Source: Hymenopellis radicata (lineage: Eukaryota > Basidiomycota > Agaricomycetes > Agaricales > Physalacriaceae). Taken from it: a DNA stretch of 64,000 bases. Shown in pieces: positions 1 through 11,702 of the stretch. The notes below the pieces were generated by a model that saw only the letters and a list, made by a program, of their open reading frames with translations, made no database searches and was not told the origin of the DNA. The translations under genes and the position numbers were made by a program. The stretch is taken from positions 248,001-312,000 of the forward strand of contig JADNRX010000015.1 of assembly GCA_015501595.1 (NCBI GenBank), read 5' to 3'. How positions within the stretch are numbered: the stretch's first letter is position 1; each line of letters opens with the position of its first letter.

Positions 1-2004
1 CATGAACAAGACAATCTCCGTCGGTTCTATCGCATCGAGGACGAAGACGAAATTCCAGACGAGCCAAAACTACCTGACTATGCTCGCGGTCAGGTGCTTC
101 TAGAGTCTTCAGACGAAGAAGATGCTTCAAAAGCTCAGGACGACAGCGACGAAAGTGACATTGACGGGTTCGTGTCGGTCGGCCTCCGTGGCGAACATAG
201 CGATGTGGAGATTGACCTGGATGAATCTCAAACTGCCGAATTATCTGCCCAGGCTGCCGCGTACTCACAAGAGCATCCACAAATTGAAGAGGGAGATAGA
301 ACGCGTCGCATTGCAGTCGTTAACCTCGACTGGGACCATGTTCGTGCTAAGCACCTATACAAAATCTGCTCTTCCCTCGTTTCACCAACAGCGCCATCAT
401 CCCGTGCTGGTTCTTCGCGTAAAGCCACCACGTCTCAGGTTCGTGGGCAGGTTAAGAGTGTTCGCGTCTATCCTAGTGACTTTGGAAAAGAGAGAATGGC
501 GAGAGAGGAAAAGGAGGGTCCGCCTGCAGAACTTTTCAAGACAAAATCGGATTCTAAAGAGGTCAATGAGAAGACTATCTACGAAATCGGTGATGAAAAC
601 CAAAGTGAACGAGGAAGCACTTCGTAAATACCAGCTGGAGAGGCTGAGGTATGTTTCACCACCATTCTCCTCCACACATTCTCAAACACAAATAGGTATT
701 ATTATGCCGTGATAGAGTGCGACTCGGTTGATACAGCTCTCATATATACGATGAATTGGAGGGGACTGAGTTGGAACGCTCTGCAAATGTGTTCGACTCA
801 GTTTCATCCTGACGAGATGACTTTTGAGAATCCTTTCCGGTGCGCACCAGAGATCTCCGCTGTCGCTTGTTCTGATTGTTGATCAGCGACGAGGCAACGG
901 AAGATACGGGTACTCAGACCAAATCGTTGGATTTCGTTACTGATGGTTTGTGCATTTGCTGATTTCGCAGCGTCGTTACTAACACTGATCCCAGCTCTTC
1001 GCCACTCGAAAGTCAAACTCACGTGGACGAGGATGATCCTGAAGAGAAATCAAGTCACTCGGCGCCCTTTTTCTCGAAAGGAAATAGAAGAAGACAACTT
1101 TCAAACATATCTCGCCTCGTCGTCTTCAGACTCGGAGCAGGATGAGGACCGACCGAAGAAAGGCGACCGCAAGGCGCAATCGCGGAACAAGCTACGGGCA
1201 CTGCTCTTGGGCGGAAATGATGCCATGCCCGAAGGCTGGGCTCGCGACGAAGATGGAGATGCTGGCTCGGACGTAGATATGGAGATCACATTTACTCCGG
1301 TCTGTCCGAGTCGAAAGGTGATCGCGACGAGACGACCTTGGAGAAGTATCAGCGGAAGATGAAGGAGAAGAGGAAGCAGAGGGTGGAACAGAAGAAAGGT
1401 GGTGCGACCAAGGGGAAGGATGAAGAATTGGAAGGCGATGACTTCTTCGATGCGGACAGTGAGGAGGATCTGGTCGAGAAGCCTCTGAAGACGAACAAGG
1501 CAGGCAAAGAGAAAGAGCGAATTCCTCAGGATCTGTCGCACCTCGTCGACGAAGAAGATGATGGGAAACACTTTGATCTGAAGGCCATTCTGAAGGCAGA
1601 GAAAAAGTCGAAGCGAAAGGGCAAGAAGAGTAAGGATGCTGCACCAACTGACGAGACGCAACCCGATTTCTCCATCGACGTTGCGGACAGTCGGTTCAGT
1701 GTGCTGCACGAGGATCCTACTTTCGCTATTGACCCAAGTAATCCTCAGTGCGACCGTTTACCTTTCCAAATCCGACGATATCGACTAAATTATTCACAGG
1801 TTCAAGAAAACCAAAAGCATGTCGGCATTGCTGGAAGAGGGTGGCAAGCGAAGACAAAAGAAACGGGGGGAGGATGGCACCGCGACGACCCCGACTTCGT
1901 CAACTGGTTCTGGGCGCAAGCTTGAAAGTCTGGTTGAGAGTGTCAAGAGGAAAAGCATGGTTCAAGGGCAAAAAGGGAATGGTAAACGACAAAGGTTATC
2001 ATAG
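1..2004 (+). CDS. ESF1: Pre-rRNA-processing protein ESF1, 5' end outside the window
   Basis: ESF1 is a nucleolar protein needed for 18S rRNA maturation and early 40S subunit assembly. The reading frame is open from base 1 and already reads as ESF1 (PDYARGQVLLESSDEED), so the gene begins to the left. Family marks are the block IAVVNLDWDHVRAKHLY near 310-350, VRVYPSDFGKERMAREE near 460-510, the YQLERLR block near 630, and the C-terminal NUC153-type motif (DSRFSVLHEDPTFAIDP, then NPQFKKTKSMSALLEE) near 1685-1830. The last intron is 1748-1799 and joins NPQ to FKKTK. The charged lysine and glutamate tail is typical. Between about 600 and 1310 the frame breaks several times. Each break is repaired by restoring one or two lost bases (for example at 1025 and 1299), so this is either low-quality sequence or an early pseudogene. 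The exons before and after the damaged part look normal. Confidence 0.88.
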
Positions 2005-2047
2005 ATCATTTCGATTTAGTACATTGATTTCATACACTGCTTCTCGT

Positions 2048-2924
2048 TTATGTGATTTTTGCTTGGGAGAAGTCAAGCTCGGGATGCGCGGCCTGGAATT
2101 TCTTCAAGGCCTGAAACGTGATATAATTAGTAGAAGCTTGAGCGCGACAAAAGGATCTAACCTCCATCTTCTTGAGTTCGTCCGAAGTGGGTTTGCCCAT
2201 TTGCTGAGACAGGTAGGTTAGATGACATCCAGACATCTCACAGTGCACTTTTACCTTCTGCTGGTTGTCAAACTACAGTAGTACGATATGAGCGTTGAGA
2301 ACAGGTTTCGGTCGAGAACTCACCATCATTTTCTCGACCATTCCTCTGCAGAGTTTTAGAACGAGATCAAGTTGAGATACAGCTAAGAGCGTACCTCGTT
2401 TCCCCGTCAAGATCACTGAGCTTACTGTTCTCAGGTTCGATCTTGGTTGTGTCGATCTTGGGATGATGGGTCAACACGTTCTCCCACCATGTCTGTTGAT
2501 TCAGTTTCTCCAAATGAATATGGACTGCCTCGTTATCCTCTGTATGCAGAGCAAGTCAAGCAGGTATGAAAGGGGTCCGCGAAGAACTTACCAAGCGTCC
2601 ATGCACTGTCGTCAACCTTGATTTCCTTGCACAACTCTCCGCCCATGATGGGTTCTTGCCCTTTGAGACCGACACTAAGTTTCTTTTTCGCGATGACTAC
2701 GGAAAGCTCTTTGGCGCGCGTCCCCTTTGGGACGGGCACGACCACATCGACCTCTCCGAGTTCTTGAGACCATTTGTAGGGCAAAGCTGTAAAGTATGTA
2801 AAGGGCTGTTACCAGCCTATTCTGCAATCGATTTACCGGATTGCTCGACAATCTCCCGTGCACGGGCCTCCTTGTCTTTTTTCTCCCTTTCCTCAGGTGA
2901 AAGGCTCTCGTTGTCGTCGGCCAT
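2048..2924 (-). CDS. nudC: Nuclear movement protein NudC, CS-domain co-chaperone
   Basis: NudC proteins are CS-domain co-chaperones that work with dynein/LIS1 and Hsp90 in nuclear migration. The start at 2924 gives [17 protein letters not shown], a charged coil. A short intron then joins EQS to [19 protein letters not shown], the beginning of the CS domain. Further exons give [18 protein letters not shown], an exon near 2395-2530 with [17 protein letters not shown] and [18 protein letters not shown], then GMVEKMM and the C-terminal [12 protein letters not shown] and [12 protein letters not shown]. This is the full order of conserved NudC blocks. The protein is shorter than animal NudC at the N-terminus, as is usual in fungi. 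At least five short introns are needed. It converges on ESF1, with only about 40 bp between the two stop codons. Confidence 0.92.
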
Positions 2925-3058
2925 CGCGAATACAAGGTGAATAACCTGTTTGGGCAAACATGCTCCAGGACATTGTTTGGTGCTGTTTCGAGTTGACGGT
3001 GCCGAAGGGATTGAGCGACTGTCATATTTGCGTCCACACTATCTCAAAGGATACATGC

Positions 3059-5539
3059 ATGGCTAGCACGGATCCATGGTTTGAGTTTGAGGTGCGCCCG
3101 CTGTTCTCCCGCCCCGTTCTGCGCTGATTCCGAGGCCAGCTGATTCGTCATAATGTCAAATATAACACTGTAGACCGATTGAAGCAAATGCTCATTGGAC
3201 TAAACGACGAGTGCGGCGTCTACCTCCCCAAAACAGGCAAAAAGCAAGAGATTATCGACCGCATCGTGTCGACGCTCGACACCTGGAAGCAGCAGAACCA
3301 GACCGACAAGTGGGCAAAGGCGCGGACCATTATACATCAAGTCAGATCGCACGGCCAGTGAGTACTCCTTCCTTTTGCTCCTTTGATGCCGTTTGGCCAC
3401 CAGTGGCCACTCCAGTCTGCTCACAGTACCTCACAACAGATATACGCCTGCCCGCACCGCATCGACGTCTGCCGCCGCGAGCTCGTCGGGCCCAGCTACC
3501 GGCGCTCACGCGATGCACAACACTTACAATGGCGCTCCCGCTTATCCATTTGGGAACGGTGCTGCCCCCAGATACGATCCCTATGCGCCTGCCCGTAAGC
3601 CCTCGGGCTCACTGAACCAGCTGCCCTCCTCTTCCCATTCTGCGCCATCCAAACTTGCCACCGGCAAACCTGGTGCGTAACGCCACAATCTGGCCCTCTG
3701 AACGCGTCTCATCGATGTCACAGGCCTCCGATTCAAAGAGTCTCCCTTTCTCACCATCGAACAGGCAGTTTCGTCTGTCGTCGAGTGTCCAGGTCATTTT
3801 TTTGCGCGTGTTTCCCATATTTGCTAGCTAATAGAGGTTAAATCTCAGAGTCCAATAGCTCAACGGACCGACGTCAGCAAACCGTGGTCTTTACCCTTAC
3901 TAACGACCAATTGGCAAAGCTCAAGTCGGCCAGGTATGTCCGCCACACACCCGGTCACAGGCAGCTCGTTAATCACCGAACAGTCCGAAATATCAATTAC
4001 GCCTATTCTGCACTTCCTCTACTTTCTACTCCCCCAATCCTACATTCCGCTCCACTAGTCCTGCTCTTGTCGAATTCCCACCCACCTGCGAAGTCCGTGT
4101 CAACAACGTGCAGTTATCTGTGAATCTCAAGGGGCTCAAGAAGAAGCCCGGAACGGCACCACCTCCAGATCTGGGAAAGTATATACGGCTCAATACCACT
4201 TCGAACAAGGTTGAGATGGTTTACGTGAACAGTCAGACGCCGGTGCAATCGAAGGTTTGTCTCCCTCTCTCTCAGGCTACCCGGATACTTTTCTCACGTA
4301 CACCAGAAGTTTTATCTGGTCGTCCATCTCGTCCGAACCACGTCGGTTGACCATCTTGTCAACCAGCTGAAACAAACCAGCTACACTACGGCTGCGGATA
4401 TAAAAGCAAGAAGTAGGCCCACTCTCAGTTATTCATATCTTACATTCCTAATCATACATCAGTGAAAGCATCCATCAATGACGACGACGATATCATCGCC
4501 GGTCCTCAAAAGATGTCCTTGAAGTGTCCGGTATGACCTTTCATCCATTGCGGGGGGTCGCGGAATCTAACTTGTTGGACAGTTAAGTTTCATGCGGGTG
4601 GCTACTCCTTGTCGCTCCTCGAAATGCGTACACCCACAATGCTTTGATGCTACATCTTGGTTTTCGGTGATGGAACAAACCACAACCTACTTATGCCCCG
4701 TGTGCGAGAGGGTTTTGGATACTAAGGATCTCATCATTGATGGGTTGGTGTTCATCTTCGCTTCCTGGAAGTCATACTAACGTCCGCGAAGCTATTTCGA
4801 TGAAATCGTAAAGTCGTGTCCTGAGAGTGTAGAGGACGTCTTTGTCGAAGCCGATGGTGAATGGCACACGACAGACAACAAGTATGGCTCTACGAATTGG
4901 AAGGCTCAACACCCACCTGTAAAGCCCGCTACCGCAGCGTCTCCTCGGAAACCGGTCTCGCAGACTAGAACTCCGCCTTCCCAGTGCAATGGCAAGCCAC
5001 CGAACGGCAAGGGCAAAGCAGACCTTTCCATTCTCATCTTGGACTCGGACGATGAAGAGGAGAATAGAGTCAAGCGAGAGCTATCACCATCGTTCGGGAA
5101 TGTCTCCAGTTCTAGCCAAGCGCCCTCTTTACCGCCGCGCTCTGAGTCGGTGCAGGACACGGTTATTGATTTGACTCTTGATTCCGATGATGAAGAGGAT
5201 GCACCACCTCCACGGCATGCGGGGAAGCGTAAGGCGTCAGACGCTCCTTCTCCAACGGAACCAATATGGAAGAAAAGTCGTCCAATCATACCCGTTGAGA
5301 GTGATCGGGCCGGGGGGTCCTCCTCCACGTCCGCACTCAGTGCTCGCAACAGTGATTACCCGCCTGGGCGTCCCGCAATGGATGCTTCCGCTGTACGGTA
5401 TACACTGCATTCAAACGCGAATCCCCCAGCACCGTTGTATCCTACCGCGGGCGTAAACACGACTTATGGTAACGGATACCCCGAGCCAGAGGGATTGTGG
5501 TCGTCGTCGTCGCGTGTAAATGGGAATACGCGATGGTAG
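3059..5539 (+). CDS. SIZ/PIAS-family SUMO E3 ligase
   Basis: SIZ/PIAS proteins transfer SUMO from Ubc9 to nuclear targets, including septins and chromatin proteins. The start at 3059 (MASTDPWFEF) is followed by an intron and then a SAP domain (LIRHNVKYNTVDRLKQML up to the TGKKQEIIDRI helix). A serine/alanine-rich linker leads to a PINIT domain (GLRFKESPF ... VVECPE ... VNNVQLSVNLKGLKKKPG) and the SP-RING near 4510-4740 (LKCPLSFMRVATPCRSSKC, HPQCFDATSWF, YLCPVCERVL) with its Cys/His zinc ligands. The tail carries two SUMO-interacting motifs: ILILDSDDEEE near 5030-5060 and VIDLTLDSDDEED near 5160-5200. These are hydrophobic cores followed by acidic runs, as in yeast Siz1. Domain order and size are those of fungal Siz1/Siz2. 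I leave the symbol blank because orthology to one or the other cannot be decided here. Confidence 0.92.
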
Positions 5540-5824
5540 GGTATATTATTTACTGTATTTTCCGTCTGGTATTATTGTTGGTCTGGTATACTCGTATAAT
5601 ATAGTCACTATCTGTCTTTGTGTCTAATATGCGACGTGGGCAAGACGTGGGTGAATGAACAAATCGTTCCGCTGTTGACCGGAGGTTCCCCGAGTCCCTG
5701 AAAGACGGAGCCAATGGGAATGTGGTAACTTGCGTGGAAAGCCGGAAAAAAATTCGAACTCAGCTCGCCATAAAAGGTGGTAGGGTTTTGCAAGCGACTT
5801 GGCTCCTCACCACCACAACCCACC

Positions 5825-5853
5825 TCAGTTTTTTTCTCTCTCTCTCTTTCAAA
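5825..5853 (+). promoter_or_regulatory. Pyrimidine-rich leader just before the ADP/ATP carrier start
   Basis: A T-run followed by alternating CT repeats lies directly upstream of the ATG at 5854. CT-rich tracts at this place are common in strongly expressed filamentous fungal genes, where they mark the transcription start region. The rest of 5540-5825 shows no gene. Confidence 0.5.
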
Positions 5854-7093
5854 ATGGCCGAAGTGAAGAAGGGCAAGTCGCCCAAGGAGTTCCTCAGTCC
5901 GTAGCCGTTGTCGCTGTCGCTATGCCGTGCTGACCGTTTTGCAGTCGATTTCACGATGGGTGGTGTTTCTGCTGTACGCTTTCGCGCCATTCTTTCATGG
6001 TTCCTGCTTCTCACACTACGTGCAGGCCATTGCGAAGACCAGTGCTGCGCCCATTGAGCGTATCAAGCTATTGGTGCAGAACCAGGACGAGATGGTCAGT
6101 ATTCTGTCTCGCGTGCGCGCCTTGTCTAACTTTGCTACAGATCAAGCAAGGTCGTCTCGCTACGCCTTACAAGGGTGTTATGGACGCCTTCAAACGTACC
6201 AACGCTGAAGAGGGTCTCTTTTCTCTCTGGAGAGGAAACACCGCCAACGTCATCCGTTACTTCCCGACACAAGCCCTCAACTTTGCCTTCAGTGCGTCGC
6301 CTTTTGTTCGTTTGCTTTTATTCCTGACAGTTTGACAGAGGACTACTTCAAGGCGTTGTTCGGTTTCAAAAAGAGCGAGGGTTACTGGAAGTGGTTTGCT
6401 GGCAACGTCGCCTCTGGTGGTGCTGCTGGTGCCTCGTCACTCCTCTTCGTCTATTCCCTTGACTACGCCCGTACACGGTTAGCGAACGATGCCAAGTCAA
6501 CCAAGGGTGGAGGAGGAGAGCGTCAGTTCAACGGTCTGGTCGACGTGTACAGGAAGACCCTCGCGTCTGACGGTATCGCCGGTCTCTACCGTGGCTTCGT
6601 CCCCTCTGTCGTTGGTATCATTGTCTACCGCGGTCTCTACTTTGGTGTCTACGACTCCGTTAGTACGTGGCAGTTTATTTTCCTTTTGACGCGTGTTCTG
6701 ACAAAGCATTGCAGAGCCTGTTGTCCTCGTTGGTTCTCTCGAAGGATCGTTCATGGCTTCCTTCCTCCTCGGTTGGGGTGTCACCGTCGGTGCTGGTCTC
6801 GCTTCCTACCCTCTGGACACCATCCGTCGTCGCATGATGATGACCTCTGGCTCCGGTGTCAACTACAAGTCCATGTTCGACGCCGGTTCTCAAATTATTG
6901 CCAAGGAGGGTACCAAATCGCTCTTCAAGGGAGCTGGTGCCAACATTCTCCGTGGTGTTGCTGGTGCTGGTGTCTTGTCACTGTACGACAAGTTCCAGGA
7001 GATCGTGTTCGGCAAGGTCTACTCTGGAGGTCAGTCTCTTCTGTTTCTGTCTGTTAGCTTTACTGATGTAGCATCTGTTCAGGCTCTGGTTAA
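5854..7093 (+). CDS. AAC: Mitochondrial ADP/ATP carrier
   Basis: This inner-membrane carrier exchanges cytosolic ADP for matrix ATP. The six-helix, three-repeat carrier fold is visible: [20 protein letters not shown] opens repeat one, [12 protein letters not shown] belongs to repeat two, and [17 protein letters not shown] contains the RRRMMM signature that is unique to ADP/ATP carriers. Exon 1 is short ([14 protein letters not shown]) and joins IDFTMGG across an intron. Further introns lie near 5970-6025, 6094-6140, 6293-6340, 6663-6714 and 7030-7082, and the last tiny exon encodes GSG and the stop. The length of about 310 residues is normal, with no frame damage. The CT-rich leader fits a highly expressed housekeeping gene. 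Confidence 0.97.
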
Positions 7094-7312
7094 ATACTTA
7101 CTTGGTATACTACTGTCATTGCATTCTCGTCATTTACGATTTTTCTCTGCTATTAGACGTACTACCATCTTTTTATTCACTCATCGGCCTGCTGGGTATC
7201 GTTTATTTTACTATACCCTCCCGAGACCTATTACAAAATGCGAACGTGATAAAAAATGGACAATCCGTGTGATGATGAGAGAAGGATCGCGGTATCTTGT
7301 CCGGACCCTTCC

Positions 7313-9835
7313 ATGATCCATGTGCCTAAGCGCGTATCGCGTTTGGTCTTTGCTCGACTTGTCCCGCGTCGATGGCAGTCCACTTCGATAGTACTTCGCC
7401 CATACCAGGAGCAATGCTTAGTCTCATGCACCGACGCGCTGCGCGATGGTCTGACGCGCATTGGCGTCTCTTTACCCACGGGCTCTGGCAAAACCACCGT
7501 TTTCATCTCGTTGCTGGCAAAATTAGCAAAGCCGGCACCTCATGCGAAAAGAGCTCTCATCATCGTAAATAGCATCGAACTTGCTCGCCAGTCTGCTGAA
7601 CAGGTTGAACGGCTGTTTCCCGAGTGGTCTGTCGAGATAGAGCAGGGAGTTAAGCACAAGGCTTCTGGGTCGGCAGACGTGTCAGTGCCCGTTTGTATAC
7701 TCCAACTTCTGCTTTTGACGTGCGGTAGAACGGTTGCTACGTATCAGACTCTACTTCAGCAAGAACGGATAGCCAAGTTTGAGCCGGACAAGATGAAGGC
7801 CATTATTGTGGATGAGGCGCATCATGCAGCGGCACCTTCGTACGTCCTTCATTCTATTCAAGGCATCATCCTGAGTCGTTCTTCCTAGATACCGACGCAT
7901 TCTGTCCTATTTCGACTCGGAGATTCGACATCCAGACCACGACGATGAGGCCTTTGCATCCGTCGAACCTATCACCAAGCACAAGATTCCCATTATCGGT
8001 TTTTCTGCCACTTTCAGTCGCCACGACGGCCTTGCACTAGGCTCGGTCTTCCAACATATTGTCTACCACAGAGACTTCTTGGAGATGATCAAGGAGCAAT
8101 GGTATTCGTCCGTGATTCATGTTGGTTCATGATCTAAATTCCATCAGGCTCTGTAACGTTCGATTTACATCTGTGACGGCTAACATAGACCTGAAAAATG
8201 TCACTGTGAGCTCTGCGACAGGTGATTTCAATCCCACGAGCTTGGCCCAAGTCATCAATACGGAAACCTTGAACAAACTTGTCGTTCAGACATGGCTCGA
8301 TCACGCCAGTAGGCATCAGCAGCTGCATGGCCGGTGTTCCTCCTCCTCACATTATATCTCCAGGTGAAAGGAAGTCGACATTAGTATTCTGTGTCAATAT
8401 AGCACATGTCGAAGCCTTGACACACATGTTCAGACAGTCCGGTATCGATGCGAGATACTTGTACTCCAAAACACCAGCACTGGAACGAAGAGCTCTTGTT
8501 TCAGCTTTTAAAGCTGGCCAGTTTCCTGTTTTGATCAACTGCGGTACGTGCTCTTCCCGCCTTTTTTCAACCTTTTGCTGAAATAATCTCAAGCCATTCT
8601 GACCGAGGGAGCTGACATCCCTAATATCGACTGTGTTATTCTTGCCCGACCAACAAGGTCGAAGAACGTGTTTGCTCAGATGGCGCGTAAGAACTCTCAG
8701 TTTGAGCTCCCTTGCGCTGACGCTTATTCAGATCGGCAGAGGGATGAGATTGTCTCCTGCTACGGGCAAAAGTGACTGCAGGATTATCGATTTTGTAGAC
8801 AGTAATAACCGTGTCGCCGGTGTTATGTCAACTCCCACTTTATTTGGCTTAGATCCTTCGGAAATCGGTAGTATTATTGGTAAGTGCCTATTCAGTTTGG
8901 ACCATGCGTCTGCTTACGCCTGACATAGATGAGAGTCTTGAAGACATGGAGGAACGTGCCAAAGAAGCGGCTTCAAGGCTTGACAGCGAGGACAACGTAC
9001 CGGCACCAAAGACAGTCACCTACATCGATTACGATGACCCTCTCTCTTTCCTGAAGATGACCGAGGCTGCGGCAGAGCATCCACATATCTCAAAGTTGAG
9101 CAAACATACCTGGATCGCCATCGGTGAAGAAAAGTATATCTTGGAGTGTCTCAACAAGGGCCATATTTCTGTGGAATTTGTGCCTGAAGGTACATTTCAC
9201 GGTCGTCAGATCGCGGTATGCTCATTCGTGTCCTAGATTCCGAACTTGGACCGCATTGGACGGCAGCTTACACCCTGCTGCGATAGATCGCGCCACTGCG
9301 TTCGCTCTCAAAGTTTCTCCCTTCATGCGAAGCCGTAAGGTTCTAACAGCACTCCACCTCGACGAGGCTATCCGAGGCTGTGATACATACGCTCTCAACA
9401 AGGTTGTGCATGGACCTATGGCTCTCGGGTATGCCTCCCTGATTCCGCATTGACACGATCCCTTTCTCACAATCTCTATAGGCTGCTCAGATCCGCCAAA
9501 TGGAGACACGCACCAGCCTCGGACAGTCAGAAAGCGTTCATTACGAAGAGATGGAAGGTTGACTCCGAGCTGGGGGATTCGGTTACTGTGCGCAAGGCGG
9601 AGCGGATCGCGAAACTCACGAAAGGCGAGGCAGCGAATATCATCAGTGGTCTGAAGCACGGCGCTATGGTAGGTGGCGCCCCCTCGCACAGTGGACCGTT
9701 CGGCTTATCCGTGAATATTAGGCTTATCACCAGAAGAAGGCCAAGGCAGCGGCCAAGTCGAAGCAGCTGCAGTCGAAGGAGAAGGAGCGACGCTCGAGAG
9801 TAAACGTCTCTGTTGGACCTTTGCATGCCAATTGA
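7313..9835 (+). CDS. IRC3: Mitochondrial DEAD/H-type helicase IRC3
   Basis: Yeast Irc3 is an SF2 helicase that remodels branched DNA and protects the mitochondrial genome. The second ATG at 7313 gives a basic presequence ([18 protein letters not shown]), which I prefer to the upstream ATG at 7256. The helicase motifs appear in order: RPYQEQCL (Q-like), [14 protein letters not shown] (Walker A), [25 protein letters not shown] (DEAH box), [45 protein letters not shown], and [19 protein letters not shown] (motif VI). The C-terminal part ([18 protein letters not shown] ... [18 protein letters not shown]) is a conserved Irc3 tail. One junction near 9215 only stays in frame if a G lost from a GGG run is restored. 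About nine introns. The last part of the gene is duplicated downstream. Confidence 0.9.
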
Positions 9836-10119
9836 TGATTGGTATGTGCGCTGCCACTCTTTGAATGTATTTCTGAGCAGGTCCCAGCATCTTAGTGCCA
9901 TACCAGTCGACCTGTCCAACGGCTGTCGGTACCGCAGACTCCGGACGAATATGTGACCAGGACATCGGCTTCTCCGTTGTCTAAGAAGCATTTCGGGACG
10001 AGGTGGATCGACCTTTGGGTTCGCTCTTTGAATCCTATTTCATCTTTCAAGTACATACATGTTCAGATGATACGACCGATATCCCGCTGTCGACTAAGAA
10101 GTGCCCTATAACAATTACA

Positions 10120-10910
10120 ATGCCGGGGTTTGCCCTATCCACTAGTAGCTTCGGAGGGTGTGCAACGATGCCACAACCAAGCAGTACGTCTATCAAAGAC
10201 CAAGTACGTCCTTTTCGACACCGTCAACAGGAAGCGGTCGCCGTCGCTGGAATTGGGAGACATCTGCGGCGTGTATAACATTAGCATGTTCGCCCGGATA
10301 TGTCACCAGAACCAGGGAATCGTGGCGCGGACTTTTGAATAGAGCTTAAGAATATGAGCTGGACGTACCGAAGGACACCCTCGTAAGACATCCTGCTTGC
10401 TGTGGTCGTATGGAAGGAAGCGCTTCCGACCTAGCCACACCAGATCTTGATAACACGATCGACCTAGAGAGGTATTAGGTCAAGTTGCGCGGCACGACAT
10501 AACGAATGATGCCCCGCATGTTACAATCAAAGGAAGCTTAGGGTGAAATTCCTGGCCATCAAGTCAATACGATGAAAAAACTGCGAATGAGAGACATACG
10601 GCGTTCAAAACATCACCAGAGAACACAGACGCAGCATCCAAGACCGCGTTTCCTAGGGAAGTCTGTCATATCAAGACCGTGTGCTGCACCAGCCATACTG
10701 CGCCGTCTCCTCGAAGGTGGATTCCTTGGCTTCTGCTTGGGCTCACGGTCGAGTCGATAGATACGGGTAGTGAAATCGCGGGCAAAATTTTTGAGGATAT
10801 ACAGGATGTGTGTTCTGAGATGTTACTGACTAGACTATGGTTATTGGCGGCGTTTACACAAACAGTCGGATGTACGCCACCGTGAACTTCGAAGATGCGT
10901 GACGATTATG
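10120..10910 (-). pseudogene. Truncated copy of the EED-like WD40 gene (unit A)
   Basis: Read on the minus strand, this stretch repeats parts of the WD40 gene at 11703-13190. These parts are the exon beginning SVTSQNTHPVYPQ, the linker with alanine/proline residues, the exon before the CGVDR block, part of the exon ending DVLRGCPS, and the last exon (FQRRR ... ending with the same 3' sequence). Several blocks are deleted, including most of the exon with HKARVHSVSW. In the first exon a short block corresponding to the STSRD residues is missing. It cannot encode the full protein. It has no start exon, because the duplication ended inside the gene. Confidence 0.82.
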
Positions 10911-10929
10911 CCCTGCAGCATGTGCAATG

Positions 10930-11424
10930 CATTGTAGAATTGGTTCTCACAGCACTCAGCCTCGACGAGGCTATCAGAGACTGTGATACTTTCGTTCTGG
11001 AGAAGATTGTGCACGGTGATATGGCTCTCGCGTATGCCTTCCTGTTCCGCATTTCGTTCCCTTGTTCAATCCGCCGAATGGAGACGCGCACCGGCTTCGT
11101 ATGGCCAGATAGCTTTTATCACATGGAGATGGAAGATTGACCGGAAGATTGACCCCGAGCTGAGGGATTCCGTTACCAAGCGCAGGGCGGAACGGCTCGA
11201 GAAACTCACGAAAGGCGAGGCGGCGAATCTCATTATTCGTCTGAAGCACGGCGCTATGGTAGGTGGCCCCCCTCGCGCAGTGGACCGTTCGGCTTATACG
11301 TGAATATTAGGCTATTCACCGGAAGAAAGCCAAGGCAGCGGCTCAGTTGAAGCAGCTGGTGTCGAAGGAAAAAGAGCGACGCTCGAGAGCAAACGTCTCT
11401 GTTGGACCTTTGCATGCCAATTGA
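10930..11424 (+). pseudogene. Copy of the IRC3 3' end (unit B)
   Basis: This repeats the last exons of IRC3, with a matching order from the DEAIRDCDTFVLEKIVHG segment to the final stop. The two last exons keep an open frame (KIDPELRDSVTKRRAERL, then [18 protein letters not shown]) and the intron borders are also kept. A 12-base in-frame repeat near 11135-11152 adds four residues (KIDR). No helicase motifs, start codon or promoter are present, so it is a gene fragment. The conserved frame suggests that the copying is recent or that gene conversion occurs. Confidence 0.82.
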
Positions 11425-11702
11425 TGATCCACTCTTTGAACTTATCTCATCCATTTCTGAGCAGGTCCGTCTTAGACGCCAGTCGACCTGTCCAACGGCT
11501 GTCGGTCCCGCAGACTCCAGACGAATATGTGACCAGCAAGTCGAGACATCAGCGTCTCCATTGTCTACGAAGCACTTCACAGAGATCGACCTTCGGGTTC
11601 GCTCTTTGAATCCTATTTCATCTTTCAAGTACATACATGTTCAGATGATACAACCGATATCCCAAGAAGTGCCCTATAACCATTACAATGCCGGGGTTTG
11701 CC

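Noticed and set aside
1101..1709. 202-codon minus-strand frame opposite ESF1
   Set aside because: Leucine/serine-rich shadow of the lysine/glutamate-rich ESF1 exon, with no homology that I recognise.
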